Positions 1-8,122 of a stretch of DNA of 64,000 nt are shown here, one piece after another. The first letter of the stretch is position 1. The number at the start of each line of letters is the position of its first letter. Source of the stretch: JAWKVD01 sp041398225 (GTDB lineage Bacteria > Pseudomonadota > Alphaproteobacteria > Caulobacterales > Hyphomonadaceae). The notes under the pieces are model-generated. The model was not told where the DNA came from. It worked only from the letters and a program-made list of their open reading frames with translations, and ran no database searches. Location: contig JAWKVD010000003.1 in assembly GCA_041398225.1 (NCBI GenBank), positions 248,001-312,000 on the forward strand, given 5' to 3'. The translations under genes and the position numbers were made by a program.

Positions 1-793
1 CGTCCTGAGGCGTGAGGCTGGCGTCGACCGGCGCCGTTCTCGCGCCGTCGGCCGCCAGCGACACCAGCGTGAGGTTGGCCTTCATGTTCAGCTTGTAGGC
101 CGGCGTGCCGTAGGTGCCGAGTTCGGCGATGCGTGCGGGGTCCTGCGCAAGCGACTGCAGCGCTCCGGCGTCGCACGCGCCGCCGCCCGCCTTTTCCAGC
201 AGGTCGATTGCGTCTGAGGCGATGCCGGTCATGGCGTTGAAGCCTTTCGCTCCGGTGCGGCCAAGATCGCCGATATGGCGCATGGAGAAGTCCGCCGACC
301 AGAGATTCACGGCCTCGATCAGTTCGGTGCGTTCGCCGCCGGAAAGGGCGATGTCCGCCAGCTGTCCGGTCAGGCGGTCATGCTCCTTGGGAAAATCGGT
401 CTTCAGGCGCTTCATGAAGGCGGCGCCCTGGCGGTCGGGAAAGGCCTGTGTCGCCAGCGCGGTCTTGGCGTCGCCGCGATCGAGCCCCTCGACGATCACC
501 GGCACGGCGCGCAGTTTCACCTCGCCGCCAAGCGAGCCGAGGCTCGTCAGAAGCGAGGGCCCCGCGAGTCCAAGAGCGATGACGCCGATGAAGACCCCGG
601 CCACCAGCGCCATGAAACCGGCGCTGAATGCGCTGTCCGAACCCGGCGACGTCACGGCCAGGGCCGCCGATCGAACCGAACCGCCAGGCGATACGCCGAC
701 ATCGGGCATGTCGGGCGTTGCGCCCTCGATAGGCGCAGCGGCCCCGGTTGCAGGCGGAAAGGGCGAGGTCTGGCCGCGCTTGCCGAACGACAT
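1..793 (-). CDS. Hypothetical membrane-anchored protein, C-terminus cut by window edge
   Basis: The reading frame starts at ATG 793 (MSFGKRGQTSPFPP) and runs off the left edge without a stop, so at least 264 residues are present. The N-terminal ~55 residues are Pro/Ala/Gly-rich and probably disordered. One clear hydrophobic segment follows at about residues 58-82 (AGFMALVAGVFIGVIALGLA), giving a single-pass membrane protein, with the remainder mixed charged and likely extracytoplasmic or soluble. Two internal cysteines at most are seen, and no catalytic motif. I do not recognise the family. A GGGGGA stretch precedes the ATG as a possible ribosome binding site. The long open frames on the opposite strand over this gene are codon-bias shadows. 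Confidence 0.6.
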   Translation of the reverse strand, partial: MSFGKRGQTSPFPPATGAAAPIEGATPDMPDVGVSPGGSVRSAALAVTSPGSDSAFSAGFMALVAGVFIGVIALGLAGPSLLTSLGSLGGEVKLRAVPVIVEGLDRGDAKTALATQAFPDRQGAAFMKRLKTDFPKEHDRLTGQLADIALSGGERTELIEAVNLWSADFSMRHIGDLGRTGAKGFNAMTGIASDAIDLLEKAGGGACDAGALQSLAQDPARIAELGTYGTPAYKLNMKANLTLVSLAADGARTAPVDASLTPQD

Positions 794-927
794 GGTTCCC
801 CCCTGTCGGCAGGTCAGCACTGCCTTCCGGCGACGGATGCAGCGCGGATTGGCCTTCGATCGTGCCTGCGCGAGGTTTCAAGAGTGTTGAGGCGAAGGCG
901 CGGATTGCCCGGGCCCGACCGCTGGCG

Positions 928-1410
928 CTAGCGCGTCGCTGCGTAACGCTGGCGCGCGGCGGGGCTCCAAACCTCGGCCGGATCGTAGAACGCCTCGAAC
1001 GCCGGCGCATCGTCCGGCAGCGGCAGCCAGGGGGCCTTTGTCGAGGTGAAAATGTGGGCATCCGGGCGGATGCCGTGGCCCGGCTCCAGCACGCCGACCC
1101 GCACGAAGGCGATGTTCGGCCCGCCGCCGGGATAGTGGCTCCACACCGCGACATGACATTTCGGGCAGCGCACGATCGTCTGGCCCCGACCGCTGGCCGA
1201 GGGCGTGTCGACGGCGACCGGTTCGCCGGCGGTAATGCGAAGCTGGTCGGTCTCGATCAGCGCGTTCACGGCGAACGCGCCGCCGGTTTCGCGCTGACAC
1301 CAGGTGCAGTGACAGGCATGCGTGATGATCGGATCGGCGTGCATCTGGAACTGGATCGCGCCGCAGGCGCAGCGCCCGCTGGCTTTCGGCGTCTCGTGGG
1401 ACTGGGTCAT
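928..1410 (-). CDS. GFA/CENP-V family zinc protein (first of three)
   Basis: A 160-residue protein of the glutathione-dependent formaldehyde-activating enzyme (GFA, Mss4-like) family. The zinc ligands are visible: CAC near residue 14, CHCTWCQRETGG near residue 33 and CPKC near residue 81. The usual short GFA length fits. Members are often annotated as S-(hydroxymethyl)glutathione synthases, but most have no proven activity, so a generic zinc-binding role is the safe call. It is the first of three GFA paralogues in the first 11 kb. Two inverted repeats lie about 95-145 bp upstream of its start and could bind a regulator. Substrate is not deducible. Confidence 0.85.
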   Translation of the reverse strand: MTQSHETPKASGRCACGAIQFQMHADPIITHACHCTWCQRETGGAFAVNALIETDQLRITAGEPVAVDTPSASGRGQTIVRCPKCHVAVWSHYPGGGPNIAFVRVGVLEPGHGIRPDAHIFTSTKAPWLPLPDDAPAFEAFYDPAEVWSPAARQRYAATR

Positions 1411-1505
1411 CAGCGTCTCTGGGGTGTCGCAGCGGTGCGGTCAGTCAGTCGATGGTAGGGAAGGTCGGAACGGCCGTCACGCTCCGCCGCGAGCTGGCCG
1501 CTGAA

Positions 1506-1523
1506 CTCCTGACTATTCAGGAG
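1506..1523. repeat. Inverted repeat CTCCTGA-4-TCAGGAG
   Basis: Perfect 7-base arms around the loop CTAT (CTCCTGACTATTCAGGAG). It has no T-run, so it is more likely an operator than a terminator. It lies about 96 bases upstream of the GFA gene start at 1410, and a sister repeat follows 14 bases later. Confidence 0.5.
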
Positions 1524-1537
1524 AAATCAGTGTCGTT

Positions 1538-1553
1538 TCAGGGATACCCCTGA
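1538..1553. repeat. Inverted repeat TCAGGG-4-CCCTGA
   Basis: Perfect 6-base arms around ATAC (TCAGGGATACCCCTGA). The arm sequence is the same core, CCTGA/TCAGG, as in the neighbouring repeat at 1506 and in the palindrome at 10639 beside another GFA gene. A shared regulator is possible but inferred only from this resemblance. Confidence 0.45.
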
Positions 1554-1901
1554 TCGAGTGCAGTCAGCAAATATGCTACCCTAGGCCATCAGGGTTGGGG
1601 GAAGTACGGCCGCTTCGATCTTCGTCCGCCGCGATCCAGAGAATTCGGATCTGAAGTTGGCCGGCCGGCTGTCTTGGTCCGCCGGTTGTCTTGAGCGGTT
1701 GTCTTGATCGAGACGCGCGTGTCGACCGCCAAAGGCTGATACATCACGTTCAACTTGTTTGTGAAGCCGCTTGTCCCGCCGGCATGGAGGCGCCCTCGCG
1801 CGCTTTGCATTGCGGCCGCACGGCCCCATGTTGCGCAAAGGCCTGATCGCGCGGCATTCGCTCGCCGGCGGGCGTATGGACAGGATGCACCGGAACACAC
1901 C

Positions 1902-2441
1902 TTGGTCGGACTCGCTCTCTTCTTCGTATTTCTCGTCGTTCCCTTCACCGAGATCTCGCTGTTCATTCTGGTCGGGGAACGCATCGGGCTGTGGCCGACC
2001 CTGCTGATCTGCGTCGCAACCGCGCTCCTGGGCGCGGCGCTCGTGCGCTATCAGGGCTGGGGCGTGATGGCGCGAGCGCAGGCCCAGGCGATGGACGGCA
2101 AGGCGCCGGCGATGGAGATCGCCGAGGGCGTGGCCATCCTGATCGCCGGCCTGCTGCTGCTGACGCCGGGCTTCTTCACCGACACCATCGGCTTTCTGCT
2201 TCTGGCGCCGCCGCTGCGCCGGATGGCGATTTCGGCGCTCGGCCGACGGATCGGCGCGAGCTTCACCTTCGTGAACTTGGGAGGAGGCCGGGGAGGCGGC
2301 GGGTCGGGAGGCGGACGGCCGCCGCCTGGCGGACCGGACGCCGGCGACATTATCGAGGGCGAGGTGATCGACCGCGACGGCGATGGGGCGGCGTCCGCTC
2401 CGCCACGCAGCGACTCGCCCTGGATACCGCGCGACCGCTAG
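1902..2441 (+). CDS. fxsA: FxsA-family membrane protein
   Basis: FxsA is a small inner-membrane protein (named for suppression of F-exclusion of phage T7 in E. coli). The family signature is clear: LFFVFLVVPFTEISLFILVG, then ALLGAALVRYQG, and EIAEGVAILIAGLLLLTPGF with FLLLAPPLR. Three to four hydrophobic segments span residues ~1-130. The tail is Gly/Pro-rich and ends in EGEVIDRD-type sequence, common in the family. The start is uncertain: the frame is open back to a TTG at 1755, but homology begins at TTG 1902 (MVGLALFF), which I chose. No strong ribosome binding site precedes either. Expected length with this start is 179 residues, normal for FxsA. Confidence 0.8.
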   Translation: MVGLALFFVFLVVPFTEISLFILVGERIGLWPTLLICVATALLGAALVRYQGWGVMARAQAQAMDGKAPAMEIAEGVAILIAGLLLLTPGFFTDTIGFLLLAPPLRRMAISALGRRIGASFTFVNLGGGRGGGGSGGGRPPPGGPDAGDIIEGEVIDRDGDGAASAPPRSDSPWIPRDR

Positions 2442-2718
2442 GCGCCGCTCGCCCGTGAGTTGTGCGGCGACGGGCTGGGCGTTGATGCGCGTCCGCGTCC
2501 GTGGAAGAGTGGGTGCGGGGAAAGCTGGCGGGCAGTCGGAAACAGCCGCGGGGACGGCCGATGTCGCATATCGCCCACCAACTGGCCGAACGCCAACTGG
2601 CCGAGCATCGTCGTCTTACGCCGATGAGCAGGTCGCGCCCGTGACGCGGCCGGCGGCGCAGACGCGAACCTTCGGTCCCGGCGACGCCGTGATCGGCGCT
2701 CCGCCCCTGTCGAACGAC

Positions 2719-3261
2719 ATGCATGCGAAGCGTGCGAGCGCTGCGCCCACGCGCGAGGACGACGCGAGGTTCTTCATCGATCCCTGGCTCAGCATCACCG
2801 CGCTTGCGCTGGTGTGCGTGCTGTTGGCCATGTCGGCGGAGGTCGGCTGGTTCCGGGGGTACAACGCTGCCGGTCTTGCGTGGCCCATGCTGGTCTGGTT
2901 CGCCATCGTCACGGCGGGCGGCGCCGGCATTTCCGCCATCGCGCTGCGCCCGCCCTATGTGCAACGGCGGATGACCTTCCACGGCCGCCTGTATCGGCGT
3001 CCGGGCTGGCTGGTGTGGGCGATCGCGTTGAGCCACGTCTCGGGCGTGTTGTTGGTCTGGATGGCCTGGACGCTGCCGCTGACCCCGCGCTGGATGCGCG
3101 AGGACATGTCGCTCGGCGGCGTGCAGGCGGTTCTGATGGCGGCGGGGCTCGCCATGCTTGCGCTGTCCGAGGGCCCGCGTATCTGGCTGCGCCGGCGCGC
3201 GCGGCAGGATCGCAACCGGCCGACGCCCCGTGCGCGCGGCGGCGTATCGCCCACGCCCTAG
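2719..3261 (+). CDS. Hypothetical four-helix membrane protein
   Basis: About 180 residues with four predicted membrane segments: ALALVCVLLAMS, WPMLVWFAIVTAGGAGISAIAL, GWLVWAIALSHVSGVLLVWMAW and VQAVLMAAGLAMLAL. The tail is basic (RRRARQDRNRP), suggesting a cytoplasmic C-terminus. I do not recognise the family. The ATG at 2719 (MHAKRASAAP) was chosen; in-frame GTG codons at 2641 and 2689 are alternatives, and the frame is open back to 2383. It follows fxsA by about 280 bases on the same strand and converges on the FAD monooxygenase gene. Confidence 0.6.
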   Translation: MHAKRASAAPTREDDARFFIDPWLSITALALVCVLLAMSAEVGWFRGYNAAGLAWPMLVWFAIVTAGGAGISAIALRPPYVQRRMTFHGRLYRRPGWLVWAIALSHVSGVLLVWMAWTLPLTPRWMREDMSLGGVQAVLMAAGLAMLALSEGPRIWLRRRARQDRNRPTPRARGGVSPTP

Positions 3262-3271
3262 CCCTGGATCG

Positions 3272-4513
3272 TCAGCCCGCTTCGAAGTCCGGCAGATCGA
3301 GATTGTCCTTGAGGCTTCCGCCAAGGAAGAGATCGGCCAGCGCCGGTATGCCGAGAAAGTGCGTAACGAAATTTCGAACCTGGATGCCGGTGCGCGTGCG
3401 CGGCGCGAACGAGGCTGCGAACTTCCGGGCCGCATCCTGCTTCTCGCGGATGAAGGGCGCCATTCGCGCCTCATAGGCGGCGAAGGCGCGCGCGTGATCG
3501 CCGCCGGCGCGGTGCAGGTCTCCGGCCAGAACATAGGCCCCGATCATCGCCATCGCCGATCCTTCGCCGGCGAGCAGGGACGGGCAACCGGCGGCATCGC
3601 CGACCAGCGCCGTCCGGCCCTTTGTGAAGGCCGGCATCTCGATCTGGCTGACCCGGTCGAAGTAGAGTTCGGCGTCGTCGGTCAGCCGTGCGAGAATGTC
3701 GTCGCACTCCCAGCCAAGCCCCCCGAATTCGCGGTGCAGAACGGCGCGCGCGGCCGCGCCGTGCGGCAGTTCGGGAGAGGTCTCGCGGAACACGAACAGA
3801 AACAGCGTGCGGTCGCCGCGCATCGAGAAACGCGCAAGCTGCTTTCCGGGAGCCGAGAAGCTGACATAGACGTCCTCGTCGCGAAGCGGATATCCGGTCG
3901 CTTCGAACGCGGCGACCTTGTAGCCGAGAAAGCGTTCGAACTGGTTTTCGGGGCCGAAGACGAGTTCGCGCACATGCGAATGAAGCCCGTCGCAGCCGAT
4001 CGCCAGATCGAAGCGTCTCGCCTCCGGCGGCGCAGGCGCCTGGTCGCCGGATTGTCCATGCGCGCTGGCGCGGAACGTCGCCGCGACGCCGGCCTCATCT
4101 TCCTCAAGCGCGGCGATCTCGGTTCCCCACAGGGTTTCGACGTCCTCCAGCGCGCCGTAGAGCGCCGCAGAGAGATCGCCGCGCGCGAGGCTGACATAGC
4201 GGTTGTTGGTGGCGCGCGAGAACACCTCCGCCGAGAAGCCGCCGGCGCGCCTGCGCCCGCTGTCTTCGATCCGCACGTCGGTGATGTGATAGCCGATCTC
4301 GTTGAGATGGGGCGCGAGCCCCATCCGCTCGGCCACGTCATAGCCCTGGCCCCAGAAATCGATGACATAGCCGCCCGTGCGCAAGGCGGGCGCGCGCTCG
4401 ACCACCACGGGCGTGTGACCATAGCGCTTGAGCCACCAGGCGAGCGTGGGGCCGGCGATCCCCATGCCGCTGATGAGTACGTTCAGGCCGCCGGACGTAT
4501 GCGACGTCGCCAT
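3272..4513 (-). CDS. FAD-dependent monooxygenase (PHBH/UbiH-type)
   Basis: A 413-residue flavoprotein of the p-hydroxybenzoate hydroxylase class, expected to hydroxylate an organic substrate using NAD(P)H and O2 in the cytoplasm. The N-terminal dinucleotide motif reads GMGIAGPTLAWWLKRYG (residues ~16-32). The second FAD motif is GRTALVGDAAGCPSLLAGEGSA near residue 288, and a middle CDGLHSHVRE segment corresponds to the DG motif. Length is typical. Neighbours on the same strand include the PF10118 hydrolase upstream, separated by ~105 bases, so a loose co-transcription is possible. Substrate unknown; similar proteins act on aromatics, polyketides or antibiotics. Confidence 0.85.
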   Translation of the reverse strand: MATSHTSGGLNVLISGMGIAGPTLAWWLKRYGHTPVVVERAPALRTGGYVIDFWGQGYDVAERMGLAPHLNEIGYHITDVRIEDSGRRRAGGFSAEVFSRATNNRYVSLARGDLSAALYGALEDVETLWGTEIAALEEDEAGVAATFRASAHGQSGDQAPAPPEARRFDLAIGCDGLHSHVRELVFGPENQFERFLGYKVAAFEATGYPLRDEDVYVSFSAPGKQLARFSMRGDRTLFLFVFRETSPELPHGAAARAVLHREFGGLGWECDDILARLTDDAELYFDRVSQIEMPAFTKGRTALVGDAAGCPSLLAGEGSAMAMIGAYVLAGDLHRAGGDHARAFAAYEARMAPFIREKQDAARKFAASFAPRTRTGIQVRNFVTHFLGIPALADLFLGGSLKDNLDLPDFEAG

Positions 4514-4618
4514 GCAGGACTCCGCCTCTCTGAGTTGCGGATATCCTGCATGTAGGCGCGCAATCGCCCATGTCTATCGTGAACGACGGATTTGGTGCGC
4601 TGCGAAAGCCTGTTGCGG

Positions 4619-5464
4619 CTACGCGCCGGCGGGAAGGGCGTCGAACTCGGCCTTCCAGCCCGCGACAAGCTCGCGATTGTCCTGGTCCCACGGATGGAAG
4701 CCGGGACGGAACCAGGCAAAGTAGTCCTTCCAGCCGCGGCTGAAGAGGCCGGGCGTCTTCCACACATAACGCTTCACCGCCTTCAGCGCTTCCTTGGGCG
4801 TATAGCCGTCGGCTTCCAGCAGGCGCGCCGCGTAGCGCGAGATGTTGCGCGTGAACATGAAGGTGATGATCGCCATCGAGAGGGTGCGCCGCATATAGCG
4901 TTTGAACGGCGACCAGTCCTTCGTGACTTCCATGAACACGTCGAAGGCGACGGCCTTGTGCTCGGTCTCCTCCATCGCGTGCCAGCGCCACAGGCGTTCG
5001 ATGCCAGGGTCGACGCCGTCATAAAGCTCCTGATGGCGCGCATGCATGTCGGCCATCATCGCGGTGAAGTGCTCCAGAGCGATGGTGGCGATCAGCATCC
5101 GCATCGGACCGCCCGAGCGGGTGAAGGCGATGCGGTCGCGGATCTGGCTTTCGATTTCGTCGACGGGGTATTTCTCGCGGTCGATCAGCTGGTTCAACGT
5201 ATGGTGCTCGCGCGAGTGGATCGCCTCCTGCGCAAGAAAGCCGCGAATGTCCTCAAGCAGCTTGCCGCTGACGTCTTTGCGATAGGCCTTCACCGCGTCC
5301 ATGAACATGCGCTCGCCGTCCGGGAAGGTCAGCGACAGCGCATTGAAAATGGCGGTGCCGACCGGATCGCCGGCGAGCCAGTGGCCCGAGCGCGCGGCGT
5401 CGAGGTCGAAATGGATGTCTCGGGGAGAAACGTGAACGTCGTCCGGCGTGTGCTTGGCCGTCAT
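4619..5464 (-). CDS. PF10118-type predicted metal-dependent hydrolase
   Basis: A 281-residue protein of the 'predicted metal-dependent hydrolase' family (PF10118). Conserved acidic/His clusters are present: GFLAQEAIHSREHH (~residues 75-88), LEHFTAMMAD, and WHAMEETEHKAVAFDVF (~165-181), consistent with a helical di-metal centre. The true biochemical activity of the family is unproven. I chose ATG 5464 (MTAKHTPDD) rather than the longer frame from 5542, because a consensus promoter occupies 5514-5542. The gene is divergent from a tetR-type gene with a 71-base gap. Family members often sit near monooxygenases and TetR regulators, as here. Confidence 0.8.
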   Translation of the reverse strand: MTAKHTPDDVHVSPRDIHFDLDAARSGHWLAGDPVGTAIFNALSLTFPDGERMFMDAVKAYRKDVSGKLLEDIRGFLAQEAIHSREHHTLNQLIDREKYPVDEIESQIRDRIAFTRSGGPMRMLIATIALEHFTAMMADMHARHQELYDGVDPGIERLWRWHAMEETEHKAVAFDVFMEVTKDWSPFKRYMRRTLSMAIITFMFTRNISRYAARLLEADGYTPKEALKAVKRYVWKTPGLFSRGWKDYFAWFRPGFHPWDQDNRELVAGWKAEFDALPAGA

Positions 5465-5499
5465 GGCTGGGGTCCTCTGTCTGGGCGCCCTATGAAGAC

Positions 5500-5542
5500 T
5501 TGTCGATTTTGCAATTATGGGCTCTATCAACAAAAATGTCAA
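5500..5542 (-). promoter_or_regulatory. Sigma-70-like promoter with overlapping inverted repeat, tetR/hydrolase intergenic region
   Basis: On the minus strand a -35 TTGACA (5542-5537) is followed after exactly 17 bases by CATAAT (5519-5514), facing the PF10118 hydrolase gene. An imperfect inverted repeat, TTGTCGAT at 5500-5507 and ATCAACAA at 5526-5533 (7 of 8 matched), brackets the -10 region and is a candidate TetR operator. The -35 box overlaps the tetR start codon at 5536, so repressor binding would affect both genes. Confidence 0.6.
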
Positions 5543-6150
5543 TAAACTCGAAAAAGACGCGCGTGCGCCGGTCTCCGGAGGCCTCGCGCGAGAACATTCT
5601 GGCCGCCGCCGAGATGCTGCTGACCGAAAAGGGCCCGCAATCCCTGAAGCTGGTGGACGTGGCGGCGGAGGCCGGCGTCGCCAACGCCACCGTCCTGCAT
5701 CATTTCGGCTCGATCGACGGCGTGCAGACCGCGCTGATGGAGCGGATGATCCGCCAGCTCGTCGAAACGATCCTGGACGCGCCTTTCCCGGAAGGCGATC
5801 CGGCCGCCGCGCAGGCGGCCGCGCTGCAGACCCTGTTCGACACGTTCGAAACGCGCGGCGCGGCGCGTCTTGCCGCGTGGCTGGTGCTCACGGGCGAGTC
5901 GCGCCGTCTCACCCTGGTGCATCAGGTGGTGGAGGAGGTGATCGAGAAGCGCATGACCCGCGCCGGCGTCGCGCATGGCGACGCCCGCAACATGGTGCTG
6001 GTCAGCGTCGTGCTGGCGGTCGGCGTCGGGCTGTTCGGTCCGTCGCTGTCGGAGCTGATCGGCCTGCCGCCGGAACGCGCGCGCGAACTGGCGGTCGACC
6101 TGCTGGAAGCCAGGCAGGCCGCCTATCTGGAGACATTGCGGGCGGACTAG
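5536..6150 (+). CDS. TetR/AcrR-family transcriptional regulator
   Basis: A 204-residue TetR-type regulator. The helix-turn-helix is at residues ~15-60: ENILAAAEMLLTEKGPQSLK, then DVAAEAGVANATVLHHFGS, where the usual 'YYHF' is LHHF. The rest is a helical ligand-binding domain. ATG 5536 (MSINSKKTR) was chosen over TTG 5500, as the latter would run through the -10 region of the divergent promoter. It is divergently placed from the PF10118 hydrolase gene and probably represses it and itself. The inducer is unknown. The very long + strand frame 5517-7310 that overlaps it is a shadow. Confidence 0.85.
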   Translation: MSINSKKTRVRRSPEASRENILAAAEMLLTEKGPQSLKLVDVAAEAGVANATVLHHFGSIDGVQTALMERMIRQLVETILDAPFPEGDPAAAQAAALQTLFDTFETRGAARLAAWLVLTGESRRLTLVHQVVEEVIEKRMTRAGVAHGDARNMVLVSVVLAVGVGLFGPSLSELIGLPPERARELAVDLLEARQAAYLETLRAD

Positions 6151-6241
6151 CCATGGCCTTGGCCCATCGACGTCCCTGCATTCTGCGCGCGGAGCGGGGC
6201 TCGCGCGACAGCCGGTTCAGGGACGCAGATGTAAGCCCCGT

Positions 6242-6305
6242 GCGATCAGAAGCAGGCGCGATCAGAAGCAGGCGCGATCAGAAGCAGGTGCGATCAGAAA
6301 TAGTT
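6242..6305. repeat. 16-base tandem repeat at the 3' end of the OYE gene
   Basis: Three full copies plus a partial copy of GCGATCAGAAGCAGGC begin at 6242, 6258, 6274 and 6290. The last copy overlaps the stop codon (6294-6296) of the minus-strand OYE gene, so the unit is a duplication of the terminal codons and stop into the 3' flank. Each copy contains a TGA on the minus strand. Confidence 0.8.
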
Positions 6306-7427
6306 CTGGATCGCCGCGCCGTCATAATCCTTGAGGTCGTCCCAGCGGCCTTCCTTGACCTTGGTCGCCCATTCCGGGTCCTGCAGCAGCGCGCGGCCGA
6401 CGGCGACGAGATCGTACTCGCCCTTCTCAAGCCGTTCGATCGCGTTGGAGAGGTCGCCCTTGGCCGAGCCTTCGCCGCGGAACGAGGCGGTGAACTCCGA
6501 CGACAGGCCGACCGAGCCGACCGAGATCGTCGGCAGACCCGAGAGCTTCTTCACCCAGCCCGCGAAGTTGAGGCCTTTCTCGCCGTCGATCTCCGGGAAT
6601 TCGGGCTCCCAGATGCGCCGCTGCGAGCAGTGGATCATGTCGACGCCGGCGTCGACCAGCACCTTCACCCAGCGCTCCATTTCCTGCGGCGTGGTGGCGA
6701 TGCGGGCGTTGTAGTCGACCGACTTCCATTGCGAGATGCGGATGATGAGCGGCAAATCGCCGATCGCCTTGCGCGTTCGGCGGATGGTTTCGGCCGCGAA
6801 CTCGGCGTTCTTCTCGATCGAACCGCCGAACCGGTCGGTGCGGTGATTGGTGACCGGCCAGAAGAACTCGTCGATCAGGTAGGAGTGCGCCCCGTGCAGT
6901 TCGATGGCGTCGAAGCCCAGACGCTTGGCGTCGGCGGCGGCGTCGGCATAGGCCTGCGCGTAGGCGAGAACTTCTTCTTCGCTCGGCTCCTCGCCGATCT
7001 TCTTGCCGCTCAGCGTAACGCCCGAAGGACCGTCGGACGGCGCGTCGGGAAAATGGCCCGTGCCGGGTTTGCGCGACATGCCGAGGTGCCAGAGCTGCGG
7101 CGCCATCTTGCCGCCCACGGCGTGCACGGCGTCGATCGTGCGCTGCCAGCCGGCGAGCGCCTCTTCGCCCCAGAACAGGGGATAGTTGGGGCTGTCGGCC
7201 GCGCCCTTGCGCGGGATCAGCGTGCCTTCGGAAACGATCAGGCCGACATCGTGTTCGGCGCGGCGGCGGTAATAGGCGGCGTTCTCTTCGGTCGGGATGC
7301 CGTTCGGTGAGCGCCCGCGCGTCATCGGCGCCATGACGATGCGGTTCTTCAGCGTCAGGCCCTTGATGGTGAAGGGCTGGAACAGGGCCGAAACGTCGGC
7401 GCCGGCCTCGGAGGTCGTGGTGGTCAT
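6294..7427 (-). CDS. NADH:flavin oxidoreductase, Old Yellow Enzyme family
   Basis: A 377-residue FMN-dependent ene-reductase of the OYE family. Visible landmarks are LFQPFTIKGLTLKNRIVMAPMTR at the N-terminus, QLWHLG, the catalytic-type FDAIELHGAHSYLIDEFFWP with NHRTDRFGGS (~residues 170-200), and the C-terminal phosphate-binding GSVGL...DLVAVGRALLQDPEW. The active-site pair that is usually H-x-x-H/N lies in the HGAH region. ATG 7427 (MTTTTSEAG) was chosen over the longer frame to 7493. Such enzymes reduce activated C=C bonds (enones, nitro compounds). It probably stands alone; the tandem repeat at its 3' end is unusual. Confidence 0.88.
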   Translation of the reverse strand: MTTTTSEAGADVSALFQPFTIKGLTLKNRIVMAPMTRGRSPNGIPTEENAAYYRRRAEHDVGLIVSEGTLIPRKGAADSPNYPLFWGEEALAGWQRTIDAVHAVGGKMAPQLWHLGMSRKPGTGHFPDAPSDGPSGVTLSGKKIGEEPSEEEVLAYAQAYADAAADAKRLGFDAIELHGAHSYLIDEFFWPVTNHRTDRFGGSIEKNAEFAAETIRRTRKAIGDLPLIIRISQWKSVDYNARIATTPQEMERWVKVLVDAGVDMIHCSQRRIWEPEFPEIDGEKGLNFAGWVKKLSGLPTISVGSVGLSSEFTASFRGEGSAKGDLSNAIERLEKGEYDLVAVGRALLQDPEWATKVKEGRWDDLKDYDGAAIQNYF

Positions 7428-7579
7428 GCTTGAATCGTCCCGATGGCGCCCGGTCAAGGCGGGCGGTTGTGTGAACGAGCGCTCACATGGCAACCCAAAT
7501 GGCGGCGCGGAGCCGGAACGTCAATGCGGGCGGGCGCGCGAATTTCGCGCCCCGCCGAACCTCCGGCTAAACAGCTGGA

Positions 7580-7990
7580 TTAGCCCGCCTTCTTCATCGC
7601 GCCGGCGTGCTGGCCGTATTTGACGTCGATGCCCTTGATGTGGGCGGTGAGCCAGTATTTCAGGAAGTCGAAGAAGTCCTTGCCGACCTGGCCGCCCGCC
7701 GCTTCGATGTCGCCGGCGTGCTTGGCGTAGGTTTCCAGCAGACGGGTGTGGACGCCCTTGTGCGTCGCCAGTTGCGGGAAATTGATCGAGGCCATGAACG
7801 CTTCCTCATGGGCGAAGTGCTCGGTGGCCACCTTGCCGAGCTGCGCGACGAGGCGGTTGATCTCCGCTCCCGTCACGCCGGCTTCATGGGCGGCGTAGAG
7901 CTTGTTCATCGCATCCAGGATGTGTTTGTGCTCGTCGTTCATCTCGCTCACGCCGACATCGAGCGCGGGCGACCAATCCATCAATGACAT
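7580..7990 (-). CDS. Bacteriohemerythrin
   Basis: A 136-residue hemerythrin-like O2-binding di-iron protein. The metal ligands are all visible: MNDEHKHIL (first His), HFAHEEAFM (His and Glu), HKGVH (two His) and the C-terminal WLTAHIKGIDVKYG (His, Asp). Start ATG 7990 (MSLMDWSPALDVG) has an AGAGGAG ribosome binding site about 8 bases upstream. Such proteins store or sense O2, NO or iron in the cytoplasm. It is monocistronic as far as can be seen. Confidence 0.92.
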   Translation of the reverse strand: MSLMDWSPALDVGVSEMNDEHKHILDAMNKLYAAHEAGVTGAEINRLVAQLGKVATEHFAHEEAFMASINFPQLATHKGVHTRLLETYAKHAGDIEAAGGQVGKDFFDFLKYWLTAHIKGIDVKYGQHAGAMKKAG

Positions 7991-8122
7991 GGGGGGCGGC
8001 TCCTCTGTGAGGTTGCGCCGATCCTGGCCGAAAGGAGTCACCGACCGGTTAAGATGAATGCCGGTTCTGTAAATCTCTGTGGCCGATCGTCGTGGCTTTC
8101 ATCGCCTCGCCCGCGCGGCGCT

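Larger units (their letters stand above)
1411..1901. other. Intergenic region between divergent GFA gene and fxsA
   Basis: About 490 bases with no convincing gene. It holds two short inverted repeats at 1506-1523 and 1538-1553 (listed separately). The region 1755-1901 is open in the fxsA frame, beginning with a TTG, but the translated product there (Arg/Ala/Pro-rich) does not resemble the FxsA N-terminus. I regard it as leader or untranslated sequence. Confidence 0.5.

Noticed and set aside
1755..1901. N-terminal extension of FxsA from TTG 1755
   Set aside because: The translated stretch is Arg/Ala/Pro-rich and unlike FxsA; homology begins at ~1902.
5517..7310. 597-residue open frame on + strand
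   Set aside because: Overlaps tetR and OYE genes; Arg/Gly/Ala-rich with no family pattern. A codon-bias shadow in GC-rich DNA.
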